Assembly: GCA_017507805.1 (NCBI GenBank)
Contig: JAFWAC010000015.1
Span: 62,001-126,000, forward strand
DNA: 64,000 bases
Reading direction: 5' to 3'
From: Clostridia bacterium
GTDB lineage: Bacteria > Bacillota > Clostridia > Oscillospirales > Acutalibacteraceae
Below, in pieces: positions 8,873 to 18,058 of this stretch. The position numbers and the translations under genes were made by a program. Each line of letters opens with the position of its first letter. The first letter of the stretch is position 1. Under the pieces are notes generated by a model, which ran no database searches, was not told the origin of the DNA, and worked only from the letters and a program-made list of their open reading frames with translations.

Positions 8873-9568
8873 ATGTATAAAATACTGATTTGTGACGATG
8901 AAAGGGATATTGTTGCAGCTTTGAAAATATATCTTGAAGCAGAAGGGTATGATACCCTTTGCGCATACAACGGAAATGAAGCTGTAGAAATATTAAGGAC
9001 TAACCAAGTGAATTTGCTCCTTATGGATATAATGATGCCCGAATGTGACGGAATTACCGCTATGGCAAAAATCCGCGATTTTTCAAACATACCTATTATT
9101 CTGCTTACCGCTAAGGGTGAGGATACCGATAAAATATTGGGACTTAATGTCGGTGCTGACGATTACATAACAAAGCCCTTTAATCCTGTTGAGGTGATTG
9201 CAAGGGTGCGTTCACAACTGCGGCGATATATGCAGCTTGGAGGTAACAAAACTGATGAAAAAAGCGGACTTACGATAGGTAATATTGAGCTCAACGATAA
9301 CGCAAAACAGGTTACGGTTGACGGGGAAAGCATATCACTGACTCCAACCGAATTTGAAATTCTGAAGCTTCTTATGCAAAATGCGGGAACGGTGATGTCC
9401 CCGAAAGAAATATACCGCCGTGTGTGGAACGATGAAGCCTACGGTGCAGAAAGCACCGTTGCAGTGCATATAAGACATTTAAGAGAAAAAATTGAAATTA
9501 ATCCTGCTGAACCGCGTTATTTAAAAGTGGTTTGGGCACACGGTTATAAAATGGAAAAGGATATTTGA
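8873..9568 (+). CDS. OmpR/PhoB-family response regulator
   Basis: The 231 residues comprise a receiver domain (1-118) with acidic pair D8/D9, phospho-acceptor D52 in LLMDIMMPE and conserved K101 in DDYITKPFN, then a winged-helix DNA-binding domain (about 130-228; LTPTEFEILKLLMQNAGTVM, AVHIRHLREKIE). The ATG at 8873 is preferred because the in-frame ATG at 8861 directly abuts the GGGG and leaves no room for a Shine-Dalgarno spacer. It is followed by its kinase 31 bp downstream. The group resembles VanR/BceR-like regulators of cell-envelope stress. Confidence 0.93.
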   Translation: MYKILICDDERDIVAALKIYLEAEGYDTLCAYNGNEAVEILRTNQVNLLLMDIMMPECDGITAMAKIRDFSNIPIILLTAKGEDTDKILGLNVGADDYITKPFNPVEVIARVRSQLRRYMQLGGNKTDEKSGLTIGNIELNDNAKQVTVDGESISLTPTEFEILKLLMQNAGTVMSPKEIYRRVWNDEAYGAESTVAVHIRHLREKIEINPAEPRYLKVVWAHGYKMEKDI

Positions 9569-9599
9569 CTAAAGAAAAGACAGGAAAGGAGAGAGGGCT

Positions 9600-11549
9600 A
9601 TGAAAAAGATTGCTGACAGCCTTGCTTTGAAAATTGCTGCAGTAATTCTTTCTTATATAACTGCGCTTTGTTTGGTGCTTTCGGTATTTGCTGTTGTGGT
9701 TATGGGTTATTATAAGTTCTATTTCGGTAACAGGGAAAATGTTACCGCCGAGGTACTCGGGGATATGGCGCAAAAAGAAGCGTATTATATAACAAATTTA
9801 ATGTATATGGGCGAAAATTTGAGTAAATATTACTCGGATAAAAATGTTTATTTTGTTGTTACAGAGAGGGAAAACGGCAAGATTTTTTCAAGCAATTATA
9901 ATGGCGAGGAATATATAGCCTCTGCCGACAGCGAGGCATTTTTTACCGATTGGTATCCAATTGAGGAATTACCTGAAGCTATGGAAAAATACGGCGATGA
10001 AATAACCGTCATCGGTACAGATGAATTTTATGTTGAACGGGAATATGAAATTAAGGTCTATATTGCTGAGAATATGACTAAAAACGATATATTTTCGGTG
10101 GCGGTAAAGCTTGTTGAAATAGGCTTTAAGCTTCAATATGCGGTTATTTTCATAATGTTAGGCTCACTTATTGCATTTATAGTAATAATGTGTTATCTTT
10201 ATTATGCGGCAGGTCATAAGAACGGCACCATAAGGCTTAATATGCTCGATAAGCTTCCCTTTGATGTTTATGCTGCTATTATAGCAGGGGTGGCAATAAT
10301 AAGTGTTTTGGGTGCCGATATCGTAAATGATTTGGCAACTGCGATAATATATATTTTCATTGTTGGTACTGTAGATTATTTCTTTGCCTTGGGCTTCACT
10401 TTAAGCTTTGCCACCCGTGTAAAAACAGGAACTGTTATAAAAAACACCCTTATTTACAGGCTGATTGCTTTTCTCGGTAAATATTTCAAAAAGCTTTTCG
10501 GATGGATTGGTTATATAATTTCAAATCTTTCGCTTGTTAAGAAAAGCGTTTTACTGATTTGTGTGGGTATTATCTGGGAAATCGCAATGATAGCCTTTAT
10601 GCTTTGGATGGCTTATTGTTATGCGGATGAGGCTATAATACTTTTATTGGTTCCGATTAATATTGCCGGTATAGCGGCAGTGCTTTATTTTTCTGTGATA
10701 CTGCAGAAAATCAAAAAGGGCGGCGAGCGAATTGCCGGCGGCGACCTGCAATATAAGATAGATACTAAATATATGTACGGTGAGTTTAAAGACTTCTGCA
10801 ACAGCCTTAATAATATAAATAAAGGCTTGCAGGCGGCTGTGGATGAAAAAATGCGCAGTGAACGGTTTAAGACCGAGCTTATCACCAATGTTTCGCACGA
10901 TATAAAAACGCCGCTGACCTCAATCATAAACTATGTTGACCTTATAAAAAAGGAAAATCCTGAAAACGAAGCTGTGCGGCAATATGTCGAGGTTTTGGAC
11001 AGACAGTCAGGCAGACTTAAAAAGCTGGTTGAGGATTTGGTTGAGGCTTCCAAGGCTTCAACGGGAAATCTCTCTGTTAATCTCACCGTTTGTGATGTGA
11101 GTGTGCTGTTAGGTCAAGCCTTGGGTGAGTTTGAAGAAAAGCTTTTGGTCGCCGGTGTAAAGCCTGTTTTAAGAATTCCTGAAAAGTCAATCTGCATTAT
11201 GGCTGACGGCAGACATCTGTGGAGGGTGTTTGATAATCTGCTGAGTAATGTTTGTAAGTATGCCCTGCCGGGCACCAGAGCTTATCTTGATGTTGAGGAT
11301 AAAGACGGCAGAGTTAATATTACCTTCAGAAATATATCAAGATATGAGCTTAATGTTTCGAGCGATGAGCTTATGGAACGCTTTGTAAGAGGGGACGCTT
11401 CCCGTAATACAGAGGGCAGCGGATTGGGGCTTTCAATTGCAAAAAGCCTTGTCGAGCTGCAGGGCGGAGTAATGGAAATTTGTGTGGACGGCGATTTGTT
11501 TAAAGCAACCGTTTCCTTTGATACAGCAGTTGCAGGAGAGGGCGTATGA
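9600..11549 (+). CDS. membrane sensor histidine kinase
   Basis: The protein has 649 residues. TM1 is at about 10-38, followed by an extracytoplasmic region of about 135 residues. Several more membrane helices follow (about 178-204, 222-242, 246-272 and a last pair at about 315-372), then a HAMP-like linker, a dimerisation domain with H433 in NVSHDIKTPLTSI, and an ATPase domain with N box DNLLSNVCKYA and G box GSGLGLSIAKSL. The many membrane spans between sensor and kinase are more than a classic two-helix sensor has. The cognate regulator is upstream and an amidase gene overlaps its stop. Shine-Dalgarno AAAGGAGAG. Confidence 0.92.
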   Translation: MKKIADSLALKIAAVILSYITALCLVLSVFAVVVMGYYKFYFGNRENVTAEVLGDMAQKEAYYITNLMYMGENLSKYYSDKNVYFVVTERENGKIFSSNYNGEEYIASADSEAFFTDWYPIEELPEAMEKYGDEITVIGTDEFYVEREYEIKVYIAENMTKNDIFSVAVKLVEIGFKLQYAVIFIMLGSLIAFIVIMCYLYYAAGHKNGTIRLNMLDKLPFDVYAAIIAGVAIISVLGADIVNDLATAIIYIFIVGTVDYFFALGFTLSFATRVKTGTVIKNTLIYRLIAFLGKYFKKLFGWIGYIISNLSLVKKSVLLICVGIIWEIAMIAFMLWMAYCYADEAIILLLVPINIAGIAAVLYFSVILQKIKKGGERIAGGDLQYKIDTKYMYGEFKDFCNSLNNINKGLQAAVDEKMRSERFKTELITNVSHDIKTPLTSIINYVDLIKKENPENEAVRQYVEVLDRQSGRLKKLVEDLVEASKASTGNLSVNLTVCDVSVLLGQALGEFEEKLLVAGVKPVLRIPEKSICIMADGRHLWRVFDNLLSNVCKYALPGTRAYLDVEDKDGRVNITFRNISRYELNVSSDELMERFVRGDASRNTEGSGLGLSIAKSLVELQGGVMEICVDGDLFKATVSFDTAVAGEGV

Positions 11550-12286
11550 TGCAAGGAAATTATAATCGCCAGGCGGTTTACAGCACAAGACGCAAACGGC
11601 GCAGACGCCGTGAAATTTTGAGAAGAATAAAAATCTGTCTGCTCACATTTGTTGTAACTGCGGCAGTTGTCTGCGCAACGGTTTTTATTTTCGGACTTAT
11701 TAAGGGACAGCAATATGACGAAGGCTTCATACCCTCGCCTTACGGCAGTAATGTTTCCGAAAGGGTGGAAAAGGCAGAGGAGCTGGAAATTCCTGATTGG
11801 ATTGATGTTCAGCTTATTCATCCGCATAATACCGCACGCAGTGAAATCAGACTTACCGATATAAAAAATATAGTTATTCATTATGTGGGAAATCCTGATA
11901 CCACAGCGCAGAATAACCGCGATTATTTCGATAAGGAAAGCACTACAGTAAGCTCGCATTTCATTGTCGGTCTTGACGGGGAGATAATTCAGTGTCTGCC
12001 TCTTTATGAAAAATCCGCCGCAAGCAATCACAGAAATAAGGATACAATTTCAATTGAGGTCTGTCATCCCGATGAAACGGGAAAATTCTCAGGGGAAACA
12101 TACAGATCTGTTGTTAAGCTGGCGGCTTGGCTTTGCTATGAGTTTGATTTGGATGAAAAGGATGTTATCCGACACTACGATATAACAGAAAAAATTTGTC
12201 CCAAATATTATGTTGAGCATGAGGATAAATGGGTAGAGCTCAAAAATGATATTGAAAACGAAATAGCTTTACTTAAGAAAAAATAA
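11546..12286 (+). CDS. membrane-anchored N-acetylmuramoyl-L-alanine amidase (amidase_2/PGRP fold)
   Basis: The 246 residues begin with a very basic cytoplasmic tail (RRKRRRRREILRR), then a single membrane anchor (about 30-52), a short linker and an extracytoplasmic amidase_2 domain (about 88-235). The zinc ligands are His in IVIHYVGN, His in VIRHYDIT and Cys in KICPKYY. SSHFIVGLDGEIIQCLP and NKDTISIEVCHPDETGKF are family-typical. It would cleave the bond between muramic acid and the stem peptide at the membrane surface. The start overlaps the kinase stop (ATGATG), so synthesis is coupled to the two-component system. Confidence 0.88.
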   Translation: MMQGNYNRQAVYSTRRKRRRRREILRRIKICLLTFVVTAAVVCATVFIFGLIKGQQYDEGFIPSPYGSNVSERVEKAEELEIPDWIDVQLIHPHNTARSEIRLTDIKNIVIHYVGNPDTTAQNNRDYFDKESTTVSSHFIVGLDGEIIQCLPLYEKSAASNHRNKDTISIEVCHPDETGKFSGETYRSVVKLAAWLCYEFDLDEKDVIRHYDITEKICPKYYVEHEDKWVELKNDIENEIALLKKK

Positions 12287-12336
12287 ACCTGTTAGTATAT
12301 TTTAATTTTACTGCACAGAAAGGTGGAAAATATCAA

Positions 12337-15108
12337 ATGTTAGAAACAAGGGAATTGCTTAAGATTTACAAGCCTAAAAAGGGTGTGCCCGTAACAGCTT
12401 TAAACAAGGTGAGTTTGAAGTTTCCCGAAACAGGAATGGTCTTTCTTTTAGGCAAGTCGGGCAGCGGTAAATCAACCTTGCTCAATCTTTTGGGCGGACT
12501 TGACAGCTATAACGGCGGCGAAATAATTATAAAGGGTGTTTCGTCAAAGTCCTTTAAGCAGAAGCACTTTGATTCTTACCGTAACACTTATGTGGGCTTT
12601 ATATTCCAGGAATATAATGTGCTGGATGATTTTACGGTTGGCGCAAATATCGCACTTGCAATTGAGCTTCAAAACCGCAAGGCAACCGATGATGAGGTTA
12701 ATAAAATTCTTGAGGAGGTTGACCTTGCAGGCTACGGTGCGCGCAAACCAAATGAGCTTTCGGGGGGACAAAAGCAGCGCGTTGCAATAGCCCGTGCATT
12801 GGTTAAAAAACCGCAGATTATTATGGCTGATGAGCCTACCGGCGCACTTGATTCGGTTACAGGAAAGCAGGTTTTTGATACCCTTAAAAAGCTCTCCAAG
12901 GAAAAGCTCGTAATTGTGGTATCGCATGACCGCGAGTTTGCCGAAAATTATGCCGACCGTATTATTGAGTTGGCAGACGGCTCGGTTATCAGCGATATGG
13001 AAATAAATACCGATGCGGATTTTTCCGAAGCCGAAACCCGAACCATCACCTATAATCAAAATGTTATTGAGCTTCCTTGCGGTTATCACATAACCGAACA
13101 GGACCGCATTGCAATCAACGAGTATATTGACAGCATTAAAAACGGCACCGTTAAGCTTCAGGTGAATACCACTGCCTCCAGCTGCTTTGTGAAAACCGAT
13201 GTTTCAAAAATTAAAACTCAGGACGGCTCAGCCTTTAAGCTTATTAAATCAAAGCTCCCGTTAAAGAACGCCTTTAAAATCGGCACAAGCAGCCTCAAAT
13301 ATAAAAAATTCAGACTTTGTATCACAATTTTGCTTTCTTGTGTTGCTTTTGCGCTTTTCGGTCTTTCCGACACCTTCGGAGCCTATAACCACATAAAAAC
13401 CTGCACAAATTCCCTTGCCGACAGTGAGCTTAGTTATGTTTCCACCGCAAAATCTAAAAAGGTGGGAGAGGGCATAAACTCTTATTGGAGGGATTACGGT
13501 TATTCCTTATCCGATAAGGATTTAAATGCCTTGAAGGAAAACACCGGTGTGGTAATGCATGGAGTTTATGTACCTCTTGACAGTGATTTGAGCTTCGGTC
13601 AGTATATAGATCCGCAGGTAAGCCTCAGTGAAACCGATTTCGATATTTATAATACATTATTCACCGGATTTGCCGAAATAAGCAACTCTGTTATGGAGGA
13701 TATGCATTTTGAACTTTTGGCAGGCACCTTGCCCGATGGAGCAAAAAATGAAATTGCTGTCAGTGAATATGTTTTTGAAATTTTCAAAAAGGCAAAATAT
13801 ACCGATATTACATTACCGTTAAAGGAAAATGAAAAGCCGAAATATGAGGAAATAAAATCCTATAACGACTTAATCGGTAAAACACTTTTGATAGACGGAG
13901 TTAAATATACCGTTACCGCCATTGTAGACACAGATTTTAATATCGAAAGATATGTTTCTCTTACCGAGGAAAAGGAATATCAGTCCGAAGCTGACAGATT
14001 GGTTGATTATATCCTTTTCAGCGAGTTTGATTTTTCAGCACAGTATTCTTATGCCTGTGTTATTATGACAGGCGAGGGTTTTGTTGATAAAATGATAAGT
14101 GAAAGACCTAAAATTTCTAATATTACTGAAGGATATATAGGCTTTGGCGGAAAAAATTACAATGTAGATACCAACTATATGGCAAGGCTTGGTGACATTG
14201 ATAAAAAATTAATCACTTGGGTGGACGGTGAAAAAACCACACTTGGCGAGTATGAAATCATCGCCACCACAGACTCTGTATATGAGTATTTTGATGAGGA
14301 ATCGGCAACACAACTGCCAACACTTGAGGACGGTTCGATAGATTATGTTACAATGATTAAAAACAGCGGAGACCTCGATGTATGGGGACATAAATTCGAT
14401 GATAACGAAGTGCTGAGTAATACAAATAAGTATAAGCTTGTTGGAATTATCAATAACACAAGCAGTATACAATCTCAAAATATGAATATCCGTTCCACAT
14501 TGGTTTGCAGTGATAAAATGTATAATGAATTCACAGAGGGACCTGACTGTTACTATAGCTTTTCTGTCGGGGAAATGCCAAAGGAAAAGAGTGACATTAA
14601 AACCCTTGTAAGCTATTGCTACCGTGAGGATTCAAGCCTCCGCTATCAGATACAGAATTCGGTCACCTATGAGCTGGATGCCATCAACTCGGCATTGCAG
14701 GAGGTTTCTAAAATATTCCTCTACATCGGATTGGGCTTTGCCGCTTTTGCCGCATTAATGCTTGCAAACTTTATCGGAACGAGTATATCCTACAAAAAGC
14801 AGGAAATAGGTATTTTAAGGGCGATTGGCTCTCGCGGAAACGATGTTTTCAGAATTTTCTTTGCCGAAAGTTTCGTCATCGCTATGATAAACTTCGTGCT
14901 TTCTGCCTTGGGCGTGGGAATAATAACGGCTGTGATTAACCACATTGTCCGCACCAGATTGGGTGTATTGATAACCGTCCTGAGCTTCGGGCCGAGACAA
15001 ATAATTCTTTTGTTGGCGGTAAGTATTGCTGTTGCATTTATAGCAAGCTTCATCCCCGTAAAGCGTATAGCTTCAAAACGCCCCATTGACGCAATAAGAA
15101 ACAGATAA
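12337..15108 (+). CDS. ABC transporter, fused ATPase and FtsX-like permease
   Basis: In these 923 residues the ATPase comes first (1-235): Walker [22 protein letters not shown], signature [15 protein letters not shown], Walker [14 protein letters not shown] linker follows, then a membrane helix (about 325-350), a large extracytoplasmic domain of roughly 430 residues, and three C-terminal membrane helices of the MacB/FtsX type (about 790-915) ending in the [15 protein letters not shown] motif. This fused layout is common in Clostridia beside two-component systems and is linked to antimicrobial-peptide sensing or lipid and peptide export. The substrate is unknown. Shine-Dalgarno AAAGGTGG. Confidence 0.88.
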   Translation: MLETRELLKIYKPKKGVPVTALNKVSLKFPETGMVFLLGKSGSGKSTLLNLLGGLDSYNGGEIIIKGVSSKSFKQKHFDSYRNTYVGFIFQEYNVLDDFTVGANIALAIELQNRKATDDEVNKILEEVDLAGYGARKPNELSGGQKQRVAIARALVKKPQIIMADEPTGALDSVTGKQVFDTLKKLSKEKLVIVVSHDREFAENYADRIIELADGSVISDMEINTDADFSEAETRTITYNQNVIELPCGYHITEQDRIAINEYIDSIKNGTVKLQVNTTASSCFVKTDVSKIKTQDGSAFKLIKSKLPLKNAFKIGTSSLKYKKFRLCITILLSCVAFALFGLSDTFGAYNHIKTCTNSLADSELSYVSTAKSKKVGEGINSYWRDYGYSLSDKDLNALKENTGVVMHGVYVPLDSDLSFGQYIDPQVSLSETDFDIYNTLFTGFAEISNSVMEDMHFELLAGTLPDGAKNEIAVSEYVFEIFKKAKYTDITLPLKENEKPKYEEIKSYNDLIGKTLLIDGVKYTVTAIVDTDFNIERYVSLTEEKEYQSEADRLVDYILFSEFDFSAQYSYACVIMTGEGFVDKMISERPKISNITEGYIGFGGKNYNVDTNYMARLGDIDKKLITWVDGEKTTLGEYEIIATTDSVYEYFDEESATQLPTLEDGSIDYVTMIKNSGDLDVWGHKFDDNEVLSNTNKYKLVGIINNTSSIQSQNMNIRSTLVCSDKMYNEFTEGPDCYYSFSVGEMPKEKSDIKTLVSYCYREDSSLRYQIQNSVTYELDAINSALQEVSKIFLYIGLGFAAFAALMLANFIGTSISYKKQEIGILRAIGSRGNDVFRIFFAESFVIAMINFVLSALGVGIITAVINHIVRTRLGVLITVLSFGPRQIILLLAVSIAVAFIASFIPVKRIASKRPIDAIRNR

Positions 15109-15128
15109 AATTTAATTTAGAACTAAAA

Positions 15129-15368
15129 GAAATGGGGCTGTAAAAAAACTTAATTACCTCAAAAGCCAATAAAATAAACCAACTCAATAAAAAAGAATGC
15201 GGAAGAAGTTTGTTTTTTTTCACCACTTCCGCATTCTTAATTTTTAATCATTTTATTTGAAATATAAATTATAGTTTGTTGAGGTTACTTGTAGGGAACG
15301 ACCTGTGTGTCGTTCCGTTAAAATTCATCAATTTCTAACTATAATTTGTGTTTATACAGTCCCATTTT
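15129..15368. repeat. MITE-like repeat with nested inverted repeats
   Basis: This fills most of the gene-free stretch 15109-15413. The outer ends match in inverted orientation at 11 of 12 positions (AAATGGGGCTGT at 15130-15141, inverse at 15356-15367). Inside is a second perfect 11-bp inverted repeat (AAATTATAGTT at 15266-15276 and inverse at 15337-15347). In its centre is a perfect 8-bp hairpin, GGAACGAC / GTCGTTCC (15295-15316). There is no ORF. It looks like a small non-autonomous element that now supplies a terminator; target-site duplications are not clear. Confidence 0.5.
15193..15238. terminator. terminator hairpin after the ABC transporter gene
   Basis: A perfect 13-bp stem (AAGAATGCGGAAG and its inverse) has a T-rich 20-base loop and AT-rich flanks on both sides. 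It lies between convergent genes and may be bidirectional. Confidence 0.6.
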
Positions 15369-15413
15369 CAGTTTTAAAATATTAAAATCCGATTACTCTC
15401 GGCTTTACAGAAA

Positions 15414-16889
15414 TTAGTAATTTTCAATCTTTATTATAAGTCCCGGCTCTGATGTGTCCCCTGAATGCGCACACATAGTACCGATTTTATAAATTAGTTC
15501 ACCTGAAACGGTTATAAAGCCATTGCCTATAATAATATTATCGGTTATATCGTAAGAAGCATTATCAAGCAAATCCTGTGCAAGAATATGTGATTTTGAT
15601 ATTGCCTTTGCCGTTTTAAGGGTGAGCGATTTATATTCACCGAAAATTCCGAAGACTGCGGCATCTTCTGTATCTAATACAAGCTCGCATTTTGGTGTTT
15701 TAAAGCTTCGCCCCACCGTTCTGCCGAGTGTCGCAATTGAAACGGCACCGTTTGGATTTTTTGCCGCGGTTATAAAGGGAATATCGCCGTTACTGTCGGG
15801 CACAACAGCGGGAAGCGGCAAGCCCCTTACTATTGCCGCAGGAGCGCGTTTTTCGATCACATCTCCGTTTTTAAATTTCCACCATGCCTCAATTTCACGC
15901 GGCTGATCCTCTACCTGCCAGGTATCTGTCAAAATTTCATCGGAAATAACGGTTGAGCTTCCGTTTACTGCAAAGGCAGGTGCAAGCCTGTGCCAACGCA
16001 CTGCACGGGTAACCTCGTCCAACTTTGTTTTCAGGTTGCGGTGCAGGTCGGGGAAAGAGGGATCCGGTCTGCCGTCCGGGAGGGGTCCTGCCATCGGGTG
16101 GCGCATAACTCCCATACTGCAACCGAGGGCGGCAGCAATATAGACCTCGTCTTCACAGTCAATAAGTGCAAGACAGTCGCTCTCAGCATCAAAAACAAGG
16201 ACTTCTGCAAGCTTTTCCATTGTCATCGGTATGGACATTATCGCCGGAACATCATAGGTTCTGTAAACATCGCTCGAGGGAACTAATTCCGTAATCATTG
16301 CCTGCTCGGCAATTAGCTTTGGGGCAAACTGCTTTTTTAAGGTGTTTATCATTTTACGGAATTTGATGTCTCTTGAATCCTCGCCCCAATCTATTTTCCA
16401 ATAGCTCCAGCCTGAAAAATCCGCCTCCAAAAGGCGAGCTTTCCAATATTCCTCACGGTCGGCGCCCTTAAATGCGGGAGCTGTTTGAGCGCATATCCAA
16501 CCGCCCAAGCCACGCCAGCCCTTTTGCTTAACTGCTTCATTTATGGCTTTGAGTGCAATCTTATTTTCTGTTTTTTCACCTGCAAATGATGGGAATTTTT
16601 CGGCATCCAGAATAAGACTGCCATACCATTTCGAGTCAAACGGTCCTTCGCCGTAAGGCACATCCCAGCTATCGTCCATAACAAAAAGCAGGTCGCGGCG
16701 TGCATCGGGATAAAAATCAGTCCAACCGTTTGGAAAAGACCTGCCGAAAAGCGCATTTTCATTAAGAATATCGCGCTGTCCCTGAGGACCACCGTCATTT
16801 GAAGCATAAAGCTGGGTTTGCCATGTGCAGTAATAGTCGGGGGAGGTATTAACAGTGTCTGGCACTAAATTTCTATTTAACTTTATCAT
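15414..16889 (-). CDS. glycoside hydrolase-like protein, (beta/alpha)8-barrel type
   Basis: The protein has 491 residues and no signal peptide, so it is cytoplasmic. The segment WSYWKIDWGEDSRDIKFRKM places an Asp at the end of a beta strand, as the nucleophile is placed in alpha-galactosidase-type barrels (GH27/GH36/GH31 relatives). Other barrel-like segments are LLFVMDDSWDVPYGEGPF, GLGGWICAQTAP and KLIAEQAM, followed by a C-terminal beta domain from about residue 390. I recognise the general type but not the family. I chose the ATG at 16889 because GGAG lies nine bases before it; a TTG five codons upstream is open. It is divergent from the interrupted cwlD gene and lies outside the element. 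Confidence 0.55.
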   Translation of the reverse strand: MIKLNRNLVPDTVNTSPDYYCTWQTQLYASNDGGPQGQRDILNENALFGRSFPNGWTDFYPDARRDLLFVMDDSWDVPYGEGPFDSKWYGSLILDAEKFPSFAGEKTENKIALKAINEAVKQKGWRGLGGWICAQTAPAFKGADREEYWKARLLEADFSGWSYWKIDWGEDSRDIKFRKMINTLKKQFAPKLIAEQAMITELVPSSDVYRTYDVPAIMSIPMTMEKLAEVLVFDAESDCLALIDCEDEVYIAAALGCSMGVMRHPMAGPLPDGRPDPSFPDLHRNLKTKLDEVTRAVRWHRLAPAFAVNGSSTVISDEILTDTWQVEDQPREIEAWWKFKNGDVIEKRAPAAIVRGLPLPAVVPDSNGDIPFITAAKNPNGAVSIATLGRTVGRSFKTPKCELVLDTEDAAVFGIFGEYKSLTLKTAKAISKSHILAQDLLDNASYDITDNIIIGNGFITVSGELIYKIGTMCAHSGDTSEPGLIIKIENY

Positions 16890-17006
16890 GTTTCTTTTCT
16901 CCAAGAATGATTTTATTTATTATTATAATAAAAAATACTTTTTTGTCAACAATTAGCACATTTGACATTCTTTTTAAGTTTTTAATATTAATTAGGGTGG
17001 TTGGTA

Positions 17007-17034
17007 TTGAAAAAGTTTAGATTTATAGTATAAT
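17007..17034 (+). promoter_or_regulatory. promoter of the interrupted cwlD-like gene
   Basis: TTGAAA (17007-17012) and TATAAT (17029-17034) are separated by 16 bp and form a near-consensus sigma-A promoter. The leader to the GTG start is about 130 bases and contains only a 20-codon micro-ORF of doubtful meaning. I see no convincing sporulation sigma-factor promoter. Confidence 0.6.
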
Positions 17035-17168
17035 GTTAATATGTAATATTCTAAGCTGCGGTTTAAAATCATATTTTTATAATGACTATGTTGATGTCGG
17101 AATGGCTGCCCCAAAAGTTATTTCGACAAAGCAAAATCATTATAACAGTATAGTGCCGGAGTGATAAT

Positions 17169-17330
17169 GTGATTTTAAAGAGAAAAGTGATTGGAATAAT
17201 ACTTTTGTTATCGGTAGTGTTTACGGTCTGTTTTGTTACTGCGGATGAGGAGCACGCGGCGGATACCGCCTCGACTTTTCAAAACCGCCCGCAAATAATA
17301 CTTGATGCCGGCCACGAGGGCTTCAGTTAA
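17169..17330 (+). pseudogene. cwlD: 5' part of a CwlD-like N-acetylmuramoyl-L-alanine amidase, interrupted by the element
   Basis: The start is GTG at 17169, with GGAG at 17158-17161 seven bases before it. The product has a signal or membrane-anchor helix (residues 3-23), a short linker and then the amidase_3 opening strand PQIILDAGH. After codon 49, the zinc-binding His, the sequence changes to GAG GGC TTC AGT TAA and stops. The continuation GGFDGGA and the rest of the enzyme are found in the correct frame 45 kb away at 62485-63054. Joined, the two parts make 238 codons, close to the length of CwlD, which makes the muramic-lactam precursor in spore cortex. Confidence 0.88.
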
Positions 17331-17337
17331 TACTATG
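17297..17337 (+). other. attL, left junction of the element
   Basis: Chromosomal cwlD sequence runs up to CACG at 17313-17316; element sequence follows. The shared core with the right junction is CACG. The element-side arm (17317-17336) pairs imperfectly, in inverted orientation, with the element-side arm at the right junction, which places the central dinucleotide at CA 17313-17314. Confidence 0.75.
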
Positions 17338-17370
17338 GATTTTTAAAGTTTCGCCCAAAATGCAAACACA

Positions 17371-17399
17371 CGAAAACCCGCTTAAATAGCGGGTTTTCG
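17371..17399. terminator. terminator just inside the left end of the element
   Basis: A perfect 12-bp stem (CGAAAACCCGCT and its inverse) closes a five-base loop. A hairpin with the same core sequence occurs just inside the right end at 62395-62429. Confidence 0.7.
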
Positions 17400-17508
17400 G
17401 CGTTTTCAGTAAGGTTTCGTTGACAAAAAACGCAAAAATGATTGCTGATATAAACTGACAATAATTTATACTGATTGATACTATAATATATCAGAAAGAG
17501 AGATTGTT

Positions 17509-17831
17509 TTGGATATTTCTTTATTTACAAAAATTTTAAGGGATAAGCATTTTTGCGACTATGAAAAGTTGAGATATAAATATAACAATAATTTTGATGA
17601 TTTTTTGCATACCTTATTAAAAATGGTAGGATAACCGAAAAAGAAATAAAGCTTTGAAAGTTTGTTTTATCTTTTTACGGGACATCGAAATTTTTGACAA
17701 AACAACTTGAAAAGGACTTCGGTGATGCCGCTTATGCCACCATCAGAGGTTTTGTTCTTAAATTTGAAGAATTAGGTCTGCTATCATCTGTAAAAAACGG
17801 TGTCCGGATAATATATAAGGTTGCGAAATAA
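17509..17831 (+). pseudogene. decayed small gene, winged-helix-like C-terminus
   Basis: From a TTG at 17509 the reading is LDISLFTKILRDKHFCDY onward, reaching a stop at 17632. One frame over, the protein continues (KNGRITEKEIKL), meets an in-frame TGA at 17655-17657, and goes on as FGTSKFLTKQLEKDFGDA-like sequence to GVRIIYKVAK and a stop at 17829. The last 57 residues have the spacing of a small winged helix. One frameshift and one nonsense codon mean it is not functional. I do not recognise the parent family. The rest of 17331-18058 holds a terminator and the first operator. Confidence 0.5.
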
Positions 17832-17912
17832 AGTGTTTATCTTTTATAGTATATCTCAAATAACTATAGCCTCTTACAATATGTAATAAATATATTTAGA
17901 TGAATTTAGTCT

Positions 17913-17977
17913 TGGCAAAAAAACAAAAAAAATTGGCAGATATTCATATTGTTAATAAATTCAATGTTTGCTAAAAT
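17913..17977 (+). promoter_or_regulatory. regulon operator-promoter 1 (before the GH116 gene)
   Basis: TGGCA boxes start at 17913 and 17934 (21 bp apart). A -35 TTGTTA lies at 17949-17954, 15 bp after the second box start, then a 17-bp spacer and an extended -10 TGCTAAAAT (hexamer 17972-17977). The A-rich stretch between boxes is also conserved. The layout is identical in three other copies and fits activation by the AraC-type protein encoded at 32688-33548. Confidence 0.8.
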
Positions 17978-18058
17978 GATGATGGTTAGTTGTATATTTT
18001 ATCACTAATACGGTTCTCAAAACAAAAGTATATATTTGTTGAAATGGTGGAATTTTTT

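Noticed and set aside
17089-17151. Micro-ORF of 20 codons in the cwlD leader
   Set aside because: No Shine-Dalgarno and nothing conserved to support translation.
17990-18058. Longer N-terminus for the GH116 protein (TTG start)
   Set aside because: It would begin at the expected transcript start just after the -10 and has no Shine-Dalgarno; the ATG at 18059 has one and starts at the conserved family sequence.
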